From NCBI RefSeq assembly GCF_900170035.1, contig NZ_LT828542.1, positions 375,746 to 438,410 of the forward strand: a DNA stretch of 62,665 nucleotides, given 5' to 3'. Below the pieces are notes generated by a model, which saw only the letters and a program-made list of their open reading frames with translations, made no database searches and had not been told where the DNA came from. The first letter of the stretch is position 1. Each line of letters starts with the position of its first letter. The position numbers and the translations under genes are program-made. Shown here in pieces: positions 1 to 9,081 of the stretch. The DNA comes from Desulfamplus magnetovallimortis (GTDB taxonomy: Bacteria; Desulfobacterota; Desulfobacteria; Desulfobacterales; Desulfobacteraceae).

Positions 1-1216
1 GGGTTTTAAAGCCTGCCTTTTTCATAACAAGTAGCATTTCCATATCAAGGGATGGCGGATAGAGGCCATTCATTGCCCGCAATTCAATATCTCTTCCCCT
101 GAAAAGAGAGTATAAACGATCCATGAGATCAAAAAACCATTTTCGATTCAAGGTAAGATTTTCATCTTCAAAATCAATAAAACCAATATCATGGTTTCCC
201 ATCTGTATTTCAATCTCTCTTATTATATCATCCACCTTTCTCTGGCGAAAACCTGCATGATTTGAACTTGCTCCCACAGAGCAGTATGTGCATGGCATAG
301 GGCACCCTCTGCCAGCCACCACAACACTTCCTGCCCTTTTGTTTCTGCTGTAAAATTTATGATTTACAAGAGAAAAATCAGGCAAAGGATACTCTTGAAA
401 ACTCTCAATCCACGCAGGCTCTGAAATATAAAGGGATTTGTTATTAGCATTGTTGTTATTATTAGCACCATTAGTATTGTTGTTATTAACACCATTGGCA
501 TTATTGCTGTTGTTATAACTATTGGCACTCTTGCCATCATCTATTCCATTTTTATCAGTATCATTGACACTGTTATTGTTATCTGTTCCATTGATATTGT
601 TATTATCATCAATTCTTTCAATATCATCAGGAAAAGGAATATTTTTTACAATTTTTTTTCTAAAAACAATACCAGGAACATCATCAATGTTTTTCCCCTC
701 TTTCAGACGCTTTACAAGCAAAGGCATTGAGACCTCCCCTTCTCCCCGAAGAAGAAAATCAACAGCCAAGCAACTTATTGCAGATTCAGGAAGAGCTGTT
801 GGATGATGTCCTCCCATCACAATATAGCAGTCCGGCAAAAATCTTTTTATGGCCTCTGCTGTCTTTTCCGCAGTTCTGGCATAAGGGCTGAAAAGAGATG
901 AAATACCTACAAGAAAAGGCTTTTTTTCACGGGCTGTTCTGCCGGCATATTCAAAGCTGTATCCATAATGCCGGAAGTGGTGAAACAACCCAAAATATGA
1001 GAGATCATCCTTTCCATAGTAAGGAAGAAGATACTCCATTTCATCAGGTATAGGAATAATCTTTGATTTCTTAACTGCAAGACAATCCAGAATTTCAACT
1101 GAAAATCCCCGAGACTTAAGTGATGCTGCAATGGATGTCAAGCCGTAGGGAATGCTTCTTTTATAAGTAAAATAAAAATCCTCAACTGGTGGCTGCACCA
1201 GCAAAATATCTGTCAT
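1..1216 (-). CDS. B12-binding-domain radical SAM protein (3' end beyond window)
   Basis: The frame is open from ATG at 1216 to the left edge (405 codons, incomplete at the C-terminus). An AGAGGGT ribosome-binding site lies just upstream of the ATG. The N-terminus (MTDILLVQPP, then YGLTSIAASLKSRGFSVEILD and later VMGGHHPTALPE) matches the cobalamin-binding Rossmann domain of the B12-radical SAM superfamily. The motif GCPMPCTYCSVG near residue 306 carries the CxxxCxxC cysteines that bind the [4Fe-4S] cluster and S-adenosylmethionine. Between the two domains (about residues 200-262) is an unusual asparagine-rich stretch of roughly 60 residues (runs such as NNNNN, NANGVNNNN) encoded mostly by AAT/AAC. 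Family members are methyltransferases or ring-forming enzymes in cofactor, lipid or secondary metabolism. The substrate cannot be told here. Confidence 0.9.
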   Translation of the reverse strand, partial: MTDILLVQPPVEDFYFTYKRSIPYGLTSIAASLKSRGFSVEILDCLAVKKSKIIPIPDEMEYLLPYYGKDDLSYFGLFHHFRHYGYSFEYAGRTAREKKPFLVGISSLFSPYARTAEKTAEAIKRFLPDCYIVMGGHHPTALPESAISCLAVDFLLRGEGEVSMPLLVKRLKEGKNIDDVPGIVFRKKIVKNIPFPDDIERIDDNNNINGTDNNNSVNDTDKNGIDDGKSANSYNNSNNANGVNNNNTNGANNNNNANNKSLYISEPAWIESFQEYPLPDFSLVNHKFYSRNKRAGSVVVAGRGCPMPCTYCSVGASSNHAGFRQRKVDDIIREIEIQMGNHDIGFIDFEDENLTLNRKWFFDLMDRLYSLFRGRDIELRAMNGLYPPSLDMEMLLVMKKAGFKT

Positions 1217-1349
1217 GTTATACCCTCTGTAGAGCTGGGTTGTCTAAATCCGCCATTCTACTTTTTTTAAATTATAAAGAAAAATGATATGCAAATGCAA
1301 TCAGATGAGTTATCAAATAGCTTTACAAAAAAATTTGCATCCTCATTTT

Positions 1350-1455
1350 GGCATCTTTCATTTGCCAGTTTACATTTTCCTGAACACAATGGCGGTTTTT
1401 CTGGTAGCCTGTTCCGGAAAGTGTAAAGTACTTTATGCATGATATGAAGGATGCC
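1350..1455. mobile_element. Family A miniature element, copy 1 (8-bp target duplication)
   Basis: This is a 106-bp imperfect palindrome starting GGCATCTTTCAT and ending ATGAAGGATGCC, with inner arms like CAGTTTACATTTTCC and GGAAAGTGTAAAGTAC. It is flanked by the exact 8-bp direct repeat CTCATTTT (1342-1349 and 1456-1463). No coding capacity. It lies between the divergently transcribed radical SAM gene and the acyltransferase gene. Confidence 0.85.
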
Positions 1456-1491
1456 CTCATTTTGACTTCTTTCATATCTACTCAAAAGTAG

Positions 1492-1596
1492 GGCATCTTT
1501 CATATCTACCCAAAAGTAGTTTACACTATTTTGAATGAGACACCTTTAAAATGGTAAGATGCTCAGAAAATTGCAAAGCAGTAAATGAAAGATACC
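1492..1596. repeat. Degenerate family A copy
   Basis: The left arm GGCATCTTTCATATCTACCC, an AAAAGTAGTTTACAC core, and a right arm AGTAAATGAAAGATACC resemble family A. A partial second left arm (1464-1490) precedes it, as if the 5' end were duplicated. No exact target duplication is seen. The rest of the 1217-1700 gap holds nothing else recognisable. Confidence 0.55.
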
Positions 1597-1700
1597 AAAA
1601 TACCCAAATTATTTTCATGACATAAAATTGCCAAGATCATTAGGGTTCAAGGTGCTTATTAAAAGAGTCATTACGACTTAACTTGCTAACAGGAGCATGC

Positions 1701-2285
1701 ATGAAAACAGTTTTAAGCCATTTAGGAAAACTTATTTACCGCATTACAGGATGGAGTTATGATGAAATTCCGGCAGAGGAATGGCAGCCTAAACAGCTCT
1801 TCATCGGATTTCCACATACATCCAATATGGATACTGTAATGTCATTCACATATGCAAAAGTCATTAAAGTTGATGCCAAGGTGCTTATCAAATCTGACTG
1901 GTTTTTCTGGCCAATGTCCTCATTTCTTAATGCACTTGGAGGAATTCCCATTGTCAGGGAAAAGGGAAGCGGCTTTGTGGATAATATAATAAAGGAGTTT
2001 AAAAGTCAGAAAAAATTTATCCTTGCAATTGTTCCTGAAGGAACTCGGAAAAAAATTGAAAAAATTAAAACAGGCTTCTGGAATATTGCAAAAGGAGCCG
2101 ATGTTCCTGTTGCATGCTGGTTTTTTGACAACAAGCGCAAAAAAATGACATGGGTAGGTCATCTTATACCAGGAGATAACCTTGTGGAGGACTTGCTCAA
2201 ATTAGAAAACATGTATAAAAAACATGGATACCAGATTCCCCTTGGAGATATAAATCAATACAAAAAAATAAAAGGAGGTCAATGA
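1701..2285 (+). CDS. Lysophospholipid (1-acylglycerol-3-phosphate type) acyltransferase
   Basis: A 194-residue PlsC-fold acyltransferase. The HTSNMD motif (HX4D catalytic pair) and the EGTR motif around residue 118 are the signatures of enzymes that move an acyl chain from acyl-ACP/CoA to a lysolipid at the inner membrane. The ATG at 1701 is preferred over the upstream TTG at 1683 because AGGAG (1691-1695) sits five bases before it. It is somewhat shorter than classic PlsC (about 240 residues) and lacks an obvious N-terminal transmembrane segment. This resembles the compact acyltransferases often annotated as glycerol acyltransferase. It is followed after only three bases by ilvE, so the two are probably co-transcribed. 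The exact acceptor lipid is unknown. Confidence 0.85.
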   Translation: MKTVLSHLGKLIYRITGWSYDEIPAEEWQPKQLFIGFPHTSNMDTVMSFTYAKVIKVDAKVLIKSDWFFWPMSSFLNALGGIPIVREKGSGFVDNIIKEFKSQKKFILAIVPEGTRKKIEKIKTGFWNIAKGADVPVACWFFDNKRKKMTWVGHLIPGDNLVEDLLKLENMYKKHGYQIPLGDINQYKKIKGGQ

Positions 2286-2288
2286 AGT

Positions 2289-3350
2289 ATGGAAATCAAA
2301 ATCACTGAAAAAGAGTTAAAAGGCACAAGACCCGACGATTCTTCCCTGGGTTTTGGCACAATTTTTACAGACCATATGTTTAATATGGACTACTCTCCTG
2401 ACAAGGGATGGCATAATCCCAGGATTGAACCGTTTCAGAACCTTTCAATGTCCCCTGCAACCATGACCCTCCATTATGGTCAATCCATTTTTGAGGGGCT
2501 AAAGGCATATAAAAATACTAACGGTGAAATTCAGCTTTTCAGGGCACGGGACAATTTCATAAGATTCAACAGATCTGCAAAGGGACTTTGTATTCCGGAA
2601 CTTGATATAGATGATGCCATGGAAGCACTGAAAACGCTTCTCAGGCTTGAAAAAGATTGGATTCCTGAAACCCCTGGCACATCGCTTTATATCCGCCCTA
2701 CAATCATTGCAACTGATCCCTTTCTTGGAGTAAGGGCATCCCATACCTACAGGTTTTTCATCATTCTTTCACCTGTTGGAGCTTATTATTCCGGCGGTTT
2801 CAGCCCTGTAAAAATATGGATATCCAAAGAGCATGTAAGAGCAGTGCGGGGCGGAGTGGGAGAATACAAAACAGCCGGAAATTATGCGGCAAGCCTCTAT
2901 GCGTCTGAAAAGGCAAAAAAGGAAGGTTATGCACAGGTTCTGTGGCTTGATGGCGTAGAACTAAAATACATTGAAGAAGTGGGCGCCATGAACATTTTCT
3001 TTGTGATAAATGATGAGCTTGCAACCCCAAGTCTCAACGGCAGCATCCTTCCCGGTATTACCCGTGACTCTGTTATCAAACTTGGTAAAAAATGGGGTAT
3101 GAAGGTATCAGAGCGCAAAATTGCCATGGATGAAGTAATTGAAGCGTCAAAGAATGGCTCACTAAAAGAGGTTTTTGGCTCAGGTACAGCCGCTGTTATC
3201 TCTCCTGTTGGGGAAATCCGTTACGGAGATGAAAAAATCCAGATAGGAGATGGCAAGGCAGGTGACATTGCCGTAAAATTTAACTCAGCCATAACTGATA
3301 TCCAGTATGGAAAAGCAGAGGACAGTGAAAACTGGATTGAAAAGGTCTGA
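2289..3350 (+). CDS. ilvE: Branched-chain amino acid aminotransferase
   Basis: A 353-residue fold-type IV PLP enzyme of the longer (group II, mitochondrial-like) BCAT class. It transfers the amino group between glutamate and the 2-oxoacids of leucine, isoleucine and valine. The PLP lysine is Lys194 in GEYKTAGNYAAS. LHYGQSIFEGLKAY near residue 61 and the C-terminal FGSGTAAVISPV glycine-rich loop are also diagnostic. The strong AGGAGGT ribosome-binding site lies inside the last codons of the acyltransferase gene, pointing to translational linkage. Length and motifs look intact. Confidence 0.95.
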   Translation: MEIKITEKELKGTRPDDSSLGFGTIFTDHMFNMDYSPDKGWHNPRIEPFQNLSMSPATMTLHYGQSIFEGLKAYKNTNGEIQLFRARDNFIRFNRSAKGLCIPELDIDDAMEALKTLLRLEKDWIPETPGTSLYIRPTIIATDPFLGVRASHTYRFFIILSPVGAYYSGGFSPVKIWISKEHVRAVRGGVGEYKTAGNYAASLYASEKAKKEGYAQVLWLDGVELKYIEEVGAMNIFFVINDELATPSLNGSILPGITRDSVIKLGKKWGMKVSERKIAMDEVIEASKNGSLKEVFGSGTAAVISPVGEIRYGDEKIQIGDGKAGDIAVKFNSAITDIQYGKAEDSENWIEKV

Positions 3351-3412
3351 AGACCAATTAAACATGCAGTGCTTTGTCGTCAATTTATTTAAGGGTTGTT
3401 GTCTTTGGATTT

Positions 3413-3600
3413 TTTACCGTGGAAATGGATACAAATTTCCATATTCGGGGGTGGCTGGATGCCGGCCATGACCGTTTACCGTGAAAATGACTATCATTTT
3501 GATAGTTGGGGGTGATTGATACACAATCATGCCCGTTTACCTTGAAAATACCCTTACCATTTTCATGGTCGGGGGTGGCAGTTGAATTCGGCCATGAAGG
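3413..3600. repeat. Family D, three head-to-tail units
   Basis: Three successive units (about 3413-3474, 3475-3535 and 3536-3600) begin TTTACCGTG(G/A)AAATG or TTTACCTTGAAAAT. They contain a short inverted repeat (ATTTTCA-type arms), then GGGGGTG and end near CATGCCCG or CATGACCG. Other copies occur at 9769, 11314, 20469, 28747 and 42809. No coding capacity. The gap 3351-3838 consists of this array and the following family A compound copy. Confidence 0.7.
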
Positions 3601-3663
3601 TTTATTTGATAAGACAACTCAAATAGAGTACAAAAACTGACTTTCAGTTTTCACAAGCAAAGA

Positions 3664-3830
3664 GGCATCCTTCATATGAACCCAAAAGTACTTTACACTT
3701 TTTTGTGAGAAATTCTTGCCACTCAAAGTTTTCTCTCCGGAAAGTGTAAACTAGGAAATGAACCATGCCGAGATTTCCGCTGCCGAGAGTTTTCTCTCCG
3801 AAAAGTGTAAACCGGTAAATGAAGAATGCC
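3664..3830. repeat. Compound family A copy with duplicated right arm
   Basis: GGCATCCTTCATATGAACCC begins a family A unit whose right arm (TTTTCTCTCCGGAAAGTGTAAAC...ATGCC, ending 3769) is followed by a second similar right arm ending AATGCC at 3830. The flanking sequences AGCAAAGA and AGCAGAAT share only AGCA, so no clean target duplication remains. It ends eight bases from the stop codon of the J-domain gene. Confidence 0.6.
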
Positions 3831-3838
3831 AGCAGAAT

Positions 3839-4657
3839 TCAATTTTTTGAAATAAAGCCCTTGATTCTGGACAACAAATCATTTTTTACAGCAACGGTCA
3901 GAAAGAGATCTCCTTTCTGACCCGTTAACGAATCCTCTATTCCTGCACCCTTAAGACGTATCTTATGCCCATCCTTTATATCAGGGGGTATTTTTACAAC
4001 AAGTCTGGCATCCCGTTTTTTGTGATAATATGCATAAGGCCCTCCATCCCTTGCATGGGACGGAGAAAGAACAATATTATCATAAACATCAAGCTCTGTT
4101 TCAGGAGCTTTAAGAAGTGAGTTAACTGCACGCTTCAGTAATTTATTCCCCATATTATAGAAAAACTTCTGATAGGGTTTCAACTGGGGTGTAGAAGATT
4201 GATTATTAATCTCACTGAATCCCCGTGAGTTGAACCCCTGGGCGTCAGAACGAGGGCCAAAAGTACCAAAAAAGAAGAAACCACCACTGTTGACTCCACC
4301 GCTTACCTTGAACAGCTCGTTCAAACCACGAATTCCAAAACTGTCTGCAATCTCCTGAAAAATCTTTTCAATATCAGAATGCTTTAGAATATCTTCATAG
4401 CTGTTGCTCTGACGAAACCGGCCTGCTGCATCTGTTCCGAATCTCTCCCTGAGATGATCATACTCCCTGCGTTTATCTGAATTTGAAAGTACAGCATATG
4501 CCTCATTGAGCATGGCCATTTTTTCAGAAGCAGAGGCATCATCAGGGTTGCGGTCAGGGTGATATTTTATGGCAAGTTTCTTATACGCTTTTTTGATAGC
4601 TCCCGCATCTGCAAGGGGGTCAATCTCAAGGATTTTGTAATAATCTCTGGTATCCAT
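3839..4657 (-). CDS. J-domain (DnaJ-like) protein without zinc finger
   Basis: A 272-residue protein. An N-terminal J domain covers about residues 5-70 with the invariant HPD at 33-35 (IKYHPDRN), which stimulates the ATPase of an Hsp70 (DnaK) partner. A Gly/Phe/Asn-rich linker follows (about 115-160). The C-terminus ends in a DnaJ C-terminal-like beta domain (LVVKIPPDIKDGHKIRLKGAGIE...GDLFLTVAV). The four CxxCxGxG repeats of DnaJ are absent, so this is a CbpA/type II or specialised co-chaperone rather than canonical DnaJ. It starts 11 bases after the stop of the M23 peptidase gene, implying one operon. The client is unknown. Confidence 0.88.
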   Translation of the reverse strand: MDTRDYYKILEIDPLADAGAIKKAYKKLAIKYHPDRNPDDASASEKMAMLNEAYAVLSNSDKRREYDHLRERFGTDAAGRFRQSNSYEDILKHSDIEKIFQEIADSFGIRGLNELFKVSGGVNSGGFFFFGTFGPRSDAQGFNSRGFSEINNQSSTPQLKPYQKFFYNMGNKLLKRAVNSLLKAPETELDVYDNIVLSPSHARDGGPYAYYHKKRDARLVVKIPPDIKDGHKIRLKGAGIEDSLTGQKGDLFLTVAVKNDLLSRIKGFISKN

Positions 4658-4668
4658 GATCTATTTAT

Positions 4669-6108
4669 CTAACTTCCATTTGGAAAGGATTTATCAGAGG
4701 GGTTGGGTCTAATGACAGACCCAGAAGGTATTTCCGCAGAATCCATTGACTCATCACGAGGCAACACACGCCTTTTTCCATCAGAATCCTTAATGTTCAT
4801 TGAAATCTGTGTTGAAGAGAGCTGCCACTTGCTGGTAATCATGGCGACCTCTTTTGCAAATTGCTGCTTTGCAACTTCTGGTAATGGGGTGCCATCAGGC
4901 AGTTTTAATTTTCGATAATCAACATAACTGCCATTAACCATGAATCTCAAATCTAGATGGGGACCTGTGGCATAACCGGTTTTGCCCACATAGCCTATAA
5001 TATCACCTTTGGAAACAGCTCTTCCTTTCTTTATGGTAGGATGAAAACGGGAGAGATGCAGATATTCGCTGATACCGGTTCCGGGATGATCAATCTTGAT
5101 ATAATTTCCTGCTGATCGGCAATAGCCTTTAAAAACAACAACGCCATCACCAACACTTTTAACAGGTGTGCCTTTTGGAGCAGAGAAATCAATCCCGGGA
5201 TGGCTTCGATACCTCTTTGTGACAGGATGAAGGCGTTTAAGAGAAAACTCAGATGTAATTTTTCTGTATTTTAATGGATATTTCAAAAAAGATTTCTCAA
5301 GACTATTACCTTTTTCATCATAATATCCTGTCTTGCCATCATGGGTAAATCGATACGCCTGATAATTTCCATTACGTGTAACTATCACAGCAGCGGTTAT
5401 ATTTCCGCTTCCAACAAACTTATTAAGTATGTATTTTTCTTCATAAGCCAGCCTGATCCTGTCATTTCTATGAAGGGTTTTAAGATCAAGCTTGTTGCTG
5501 TATATGGAATCAAGCTGTGCTATCACCTGTGAAGGGAGATTCAACTGAAGGCAGGCATCGTGAAGAGTCGTATGGATAACCCCTTCCACCTGCCGTATCT
5601 TTATATTAATATTCTGCTGGGCAGCGTGTACTTTTATCGGGTCACCAAAATCAAAAACAACATAATTTTCATCATCTTTTTCGTAAATAAAATATTTTAC
5701 CTTTTCAGGCATGGAGCGTTCTTTAATAATACTGTACCAGCGGCCAGAACGAATCTTGTGGACATCAAAAACTCGACGTGAATTTTTGGCAGCACTGAAA
5801 ATCTCTGCGTGCGTTACTCCATAGGGATTTAGCATCTTTGCAAGGGTTTCACCTTTTTTAACCCTTGCCCTTATTTCAGAATAATTTTCAATGGAAAGAT
5901 GGTGTTTTTCTGCGAAATATGTAAAAATTTTGGATGGGGATTTCAGATGACCTTCTGAATCAAGGGGGGTAATTTTTTGTCTAACAGTCGCAAATGAAAT
6001 ATCAGACAATAAAAAAATTATAAGAATTGAAACGGAAAAACAAACAAGAAAGCAAGAAAGTGTTTTTTTAGTATAATAAATCTCTTTTGACAATTTCAAT
6101 TGAACCAT
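4669..6108 (-). CDS. M23 family murein peptidase, inner-membrane anchored or secreted
   Basis: 479 residues. A hydrophobic N-terminal segment (SCFLVCFSVSILIIFLLSD) would act as signal or anchor. Next comes an OapA/LysM-like region (VKKGETLAKMLNPYGVTHAEI) typical of the YebA/MepM group, then the LytM fold (about 285-410). Zinc-site motifs are SHPGIDF (HxxxD) and GPHLDLRF. In the second, the usual HxH is HxD, a substitution that could still ligate metal. Enzymes of this group cut peptide cross-links in peptidoglycan. The following gene is the J-domain protein. An AAGGT sequence precedes the ATG. The C-terminal about 60 residues are Ser/Asp-rich and not conserved. Confidence 0.85.
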   Translation of the reverse strand: MVQLKLSKEIYYTKKTLSCFLVCFSVSILIIFLLSDISFATVRQKITPLDSEGHLKSPSKIFTYFAEKHHLSIENYSEIRARVKKGETLAKMLNPYGVTHAEIFSAAKNSRRVFDVHKIRSGRWYSIIKERSMPEKVKYFIYEKDDENYVVFDFGDPIKVHAAQQNINIKIRQVEGVIHTTLHDACLQLNLPSQVIAQLDSIYSNKLDLKTLHRNDRIRLAYEEKYILNKFVGSGNITAAVIVTRNGNYQAYRFTHDGKTGYYDEKGNSLEKSFLKYPLKYRKITSEFSLKRLHPVTKRYRSHPGIDFSAPKGTPVKSVGDGVVVFKGYCRSAGNYIKIDHPGTGISEYLHLSRFHPTIKKGRAVSKGDIIGYVGKTGYATGPHLDLRFMVNGSYVDYRKLKLPDGTPLPEVAKQQFAKEVAMITSKWQLSSTQISMNIKDSDGKRRVLPRDESMDSAEIPSGSVIRPNPSDKSFPNGS

Positions 6109-6945
6109 ACCTTGTTAAATATGTATAATTTAAACTATAGAACAAGGTTAAATGAACAATCCAGTCTCATCCCCATTATGGCATATAACGGCCATCATGG
6201 ATGCCTGGCCACAATGGAACAGATGATAATTTTCATACAAACAGCCCTGTTACATAGACTTTCATACAAAAATATTGAGTGACAGACAACAACCGGAAAA
6301 TTGACCTTTAACCAGTTCCCATTGCTGCTGATCAAGTCATAAAAAAAGAGTGTACATAAATGAACACTGTTTTCCCCAGAAAGTTATTGTCATGCATAAA
6401 CATTTTGCCATCCACCATTTACCTTTTTACACTTTTAGAAACTCATTGCCGTTTTTTTGGGCTCTCAATCCTAAAGTGCAAAGTTGCTCCAGAATAATAT
6501 GTTAAAATGGCAATATTTTTTGCACAAACAAAAGAACAATCATAAACTTAAAAAACAGCAGCAAACACAATTCAGACGAATTAATTCGGTATAAAGATCA
6601 TATCATTGGAAGAGTGTCAATATAATTATCGACTGCAGCAGTAGAAATTTATTCTATTGTGGCTATATCTGAACAAGCACACATAAATAAAATGAAAATA
6701 AAGGCAAGAGTAAAATTCTGAAATAACTAATATTTTTTATTAGAAAACCTCAATAAAACATTGATATATAGAGACTTTAATGCATCGTTGTGATGCCCTC
6801 GCAATAATGAGGTTTTATTTGAATCTCCGGCGTGGGTCTCAATTTATCCGAAGATTCATTTTTCGTTGAGAATGTTTTTTCATGGGTGTTTATTAGTAGG
6901 CCTCTGTAATATTTGACACAAAAGCAACCACTCACAATCAAAACA
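6109..6945. other. Intergenic region with an eroded family A copy
   Basis: 837 bases without a convincing gene. An eroded family A unit lies at about 6407-6511 (left arm GCCATCCACCATTTACC plus TTTTTACACTTTT, right arm AAAGTGCAAAGT...AATGGC). A sequence at 6765-6800 (AGACTTTAATGCATCGTTGTG) resembles one at 59935-59957, next to a family F copy. The short open frames here lack ribosome-binding sites and were not called. Confidence 0.4.
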
Positions 6946-8049
6946 TCACAATGGCGGAAAAAAGAGATCTCCTGGATTAATTGATTTAAAAGCATAGGTT
7001 ATCAGGGCTGCTGAAGTCTCCTCCTCAACACTTAAGACAACGCAGGAACCAAGATACTCTGTTTTCTGAACATATTCAGGAGATGGGTATTCACTCTCCT
7101 CTGGCCTGTTAAAAATATCATAATATTGACCGGTATTAAGGCCGTGAATTTTTCCTCTGTTAACAAAGACAACGCTGTTTTCTCCAATTATGGAGGTATG
7201 ATTTTCTGCAAAAAGAATTGAGCCGGCTATTTCTGGACTCGATCTCTTAACTCTTACTTTTGCATCCTTAGAATTATAAGGAATAAGTATATCATTGGGC
7301 ATTATTTCCCTGTAGGCAGTTATAACTTTTCCTTCGATTCCGGATCTCTGATCATTGCATCGGCAGGGTTTTTGTCTGAGCTTTGTGATCTCCACAACAC
7401 CAGTCATATAATGCTGGATACCGGGCACAGGATAATTTGTAGCTCCCATAATATCAATTGTCCTGAGCAGATAAAAACGATCACCAATAGCAAGAACATC
7501 TTCATTGTACATATCAAGATAGACATCCTTACCTGCCTTTATATCCTTGTTAAAACCTGGTTTGCGTTTTAAAACCCTTCCCCATGGCTCAACAGCATCA
7601 GGCTTGATATATCCCACACTCTCCATTAAAGGATAATATAAGCTGTAGGGTGGATTAACAGGTATCACTTCCCGTGGAGAGTCTGAAAGGGGTGACAGAG
7701 TGCCTTGTAAAGATGAATTCTCCTGTTTAAGCCGGCTTCTGTCCTCAGGATTTATCCAGTGAGGATTTATAATGTGCCTCTCTCTTTTCCAGACTGCCGG
7801 CCAATCTTCAGAAGAAGAGTCGGGGTTATCCCAAGGCACACTATTATTTTTGACACTAAAGGGAGTGTCTGGCTCTGCCATATCTCCTGACTGTGACATC
7901 ATCTTACCTTCATCAGATTGAGTTACACCTTCAGTTACAGTGTCAGATGACTGGGATATTGCTTCATGGGGAGTTACAATGCAAAAGGTAACCAACCATA
8001 TAAGCACTGCCGTTTCCCTAATTTTTGAAAATATGACACAACTTGACAT
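6946..8049 (-). CDS. Exported protein of unknown function
   Basis: ATG at 8049 is chosen because AGGAGG lies six bases upstream. It gives 367 residues beginning MSSCVIFSKIRETAVLIWLVTFCIVTP, a plausible signal peptide. The next about 130 residues are Ser/Asp/Pro-rich and probably disordered. The C-terminal 230 residues form a beta-rich region with segments such as AIGDRFYLLRT, YMTGVVEITKL, GKVITAYREIMPNDILIP and FVNRGKIHGLNTGQYYDIF. This pattern of GDxxY/GxVVE/GDxI/GLxxGQxY repeats recalls the C-terminal part of LysM-containing envelope proteins in Desulfobacterota, but no LysM motif is seen. No function can be assigned. The last bases lie near the eroded repeat region downstream. Confidence 0.7.
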   Translation of the reverse strand: MSSCVIFSKIRETAVLIWLVTFCIVTPHEAISQSSDTVTEGVTQSDEGKMMSQSGDMAEPDTPFSVKNNSVPWDNPDSSSEDWPAVWKRERHIINPHWINPEDRSRLKQENSSLQGTLSPLSDSPREVIPVNPPYSLYYPLMESVGYIKPDAVEPWGRVLKRKPGFNKDIKAGKDVYLDMYNEDVLAIGDRFYLLRTIDIMGATNYPVPGIQHYMTGVVEITKLRQKPCRCNDQRSGIEGKVITAYREIMPNDILIPYNSKDAKVRVKRSSPEIAGSILFAENHTSIIGENSVVFVNRGKIHGLNTGQYYDIFNRPEESEYPSPEYVQKTEYLGSCVVLSVEEETSAALITYAFKSINPGDLFFPPL

Positions 8050-8115
8050 GGGTCGCCTCCTGGAACAATATAGTTGTAAACTACTCATCTTTTTATGCAG
8101 CATATCTATAATTCC

Positions 8116-8199
8116 TTTATATGAAAGTCTCCTTAACAGACTGTTTTAAAAACGACTTTCATCCCTTCGATTGTGGCGGTAATCCACCATGTACGTTAT
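8116..8199. repeat. Family F repeat, copy 1
   Basis: 84 bases identical to 59979-60062. It contains the inverted repeat ATGAAAGTC/GACTTTCAT and a smaller GTGG/CCAC hairpin. Its right end (GTACGTTAT) supplies the TAA stop codon of the lipoprotein gene on the minus strand. Confidence 0.8.
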
Positions 8200-9047
8200 T
8201 GAAAATCATCCGGTTTCAAATCAATCTCCTTCATTTTTCTTTTCTTGAAGGGAATTTTGAAAACCCGGTTAAGGTTATAATCTCCAACCCAAAAGTAACC
8301 ATCGCCAAGTGCAACTGAAGAGGGTCTTTCAATCATTGGAGGCAGTTTTACTTCGTGTGTGAAGCGGCCGTTGCTTGTATCCATTCTCAGTAGGCGGGAT
8401 GTGACGCAGCGTTTTTCATTATTCCTGCACTCATCCATTCCAACCACCCATATATACCCTTCACAATCCCATGTCAGACCTGATGGTCGCTTGATGGGTG
8501 AGAAATAAACATTTTCAATGGCTTCAAGTTCCGGGTTAAACTGCACTATTTTCATACTGTATTGAGAGATAAGCCACAATGATTTGCCGTCAAATGCGAT
8601 TCCGTTGGGGGACTTGACTGGAGATTTGATGGATAGAACAAACTCACGATTGGGTTTTATTTTTAAAATCTGGTCATTTTTTGCATCTGCAATCCATAAA
8701 AATCCCTCACCGCAACACTCGCCCTCCCATGCCATTCCACATATATCCATCAATCTTCTCTGGGGGCCAGGAAAACGTCCAGATGTGTAACTTCCACCAT
8801 TCAGCAATGTATCTTTAGAAAAAACATAAAAAGGTTCTGTAACAATATCCCTGGCAAACTGAATCTGATTGGAGCAGCCAAGCACAAGGTTTTTTCCATC
8901 CCACGCAATTGCAGCCGGCCCGACCTGGGACTCATGCTCAAAGGCGGCAAAAAGATCTGTCTTGAACTGCTGGTAACCGCATCCTGAAACAAGAAGTAAT
9001 ACCAGAAGTGATATCACGGGAACTATTTTTCGATATGGAGGGGTCAT
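8196..9047 (-). CDS. Lipoprotein with beta-propeller (NHL/YncE-like) repeats
   Basis: 283 residues with a classic lipoprotein signal: MTPPYRKIVPVISLLVLLLVSGC, the lipobox being LVSG/C23. The mature part repeats blade-like units: GPAAIAWDGKNLVLG, DICGMAWEGE...LWIADAKNDQILKI, PNGIAFDGKSLWLIS, PSGLTWDCEGYIWVVG, PSSVALGDGYFWVGDYNLNRVFKI. These resemble NHL or Vgb-like propellers, which act in ligand or protein binding or as lyases. It is probably membrane-tethered in the periplasm. The stop codon TAA lies inside the family F repeat, so the C-terminus may have been reset by that insertion. The ligand is unknown. Confidence 0.82.
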   Translation of the reverse strand: MTPPYRKIVPVISLLVLLLVSGCGYQQFKTDLFAAFEHESQVGPAAIAWDGKNLVLGCSNQIQFARDIVTEPFYVFSKDTLLNGGSYTSGRFPGPQRRLMDICGMAWEGECCGEGFLWIADAKNDQILKIKPNREFVLSIKSPVKSPNGIAFDGKSLWLISQYSMKIVQFNPELEAIENVYFSPIKRPSGLTWDCEGYIWVVGMDECRNNEKRCVTSRLLRMDTSNGRFTHEVKLPPMIERPSSVALGDGYFWVGDYNLNRVFKIPFKKRKMKEIDLKPDDFQ

Positions 9048-9081
9048 TTCTTTTCTCCTGTTGGATGAAAAATTTGGAGTT

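Noticed and set aside
1267-1503. Minus-strand open frame of 78 codons
   Set aside because: It runs through a family A element with its target duplications and has no ribosome-binding site.
6777-6995. Minus-strand frame of 72 codons overlapping the exported protein gene end
   Set aside because: No family pattern or ribosome-binding site. It overlaps the well-supported gene at 6946-8049.
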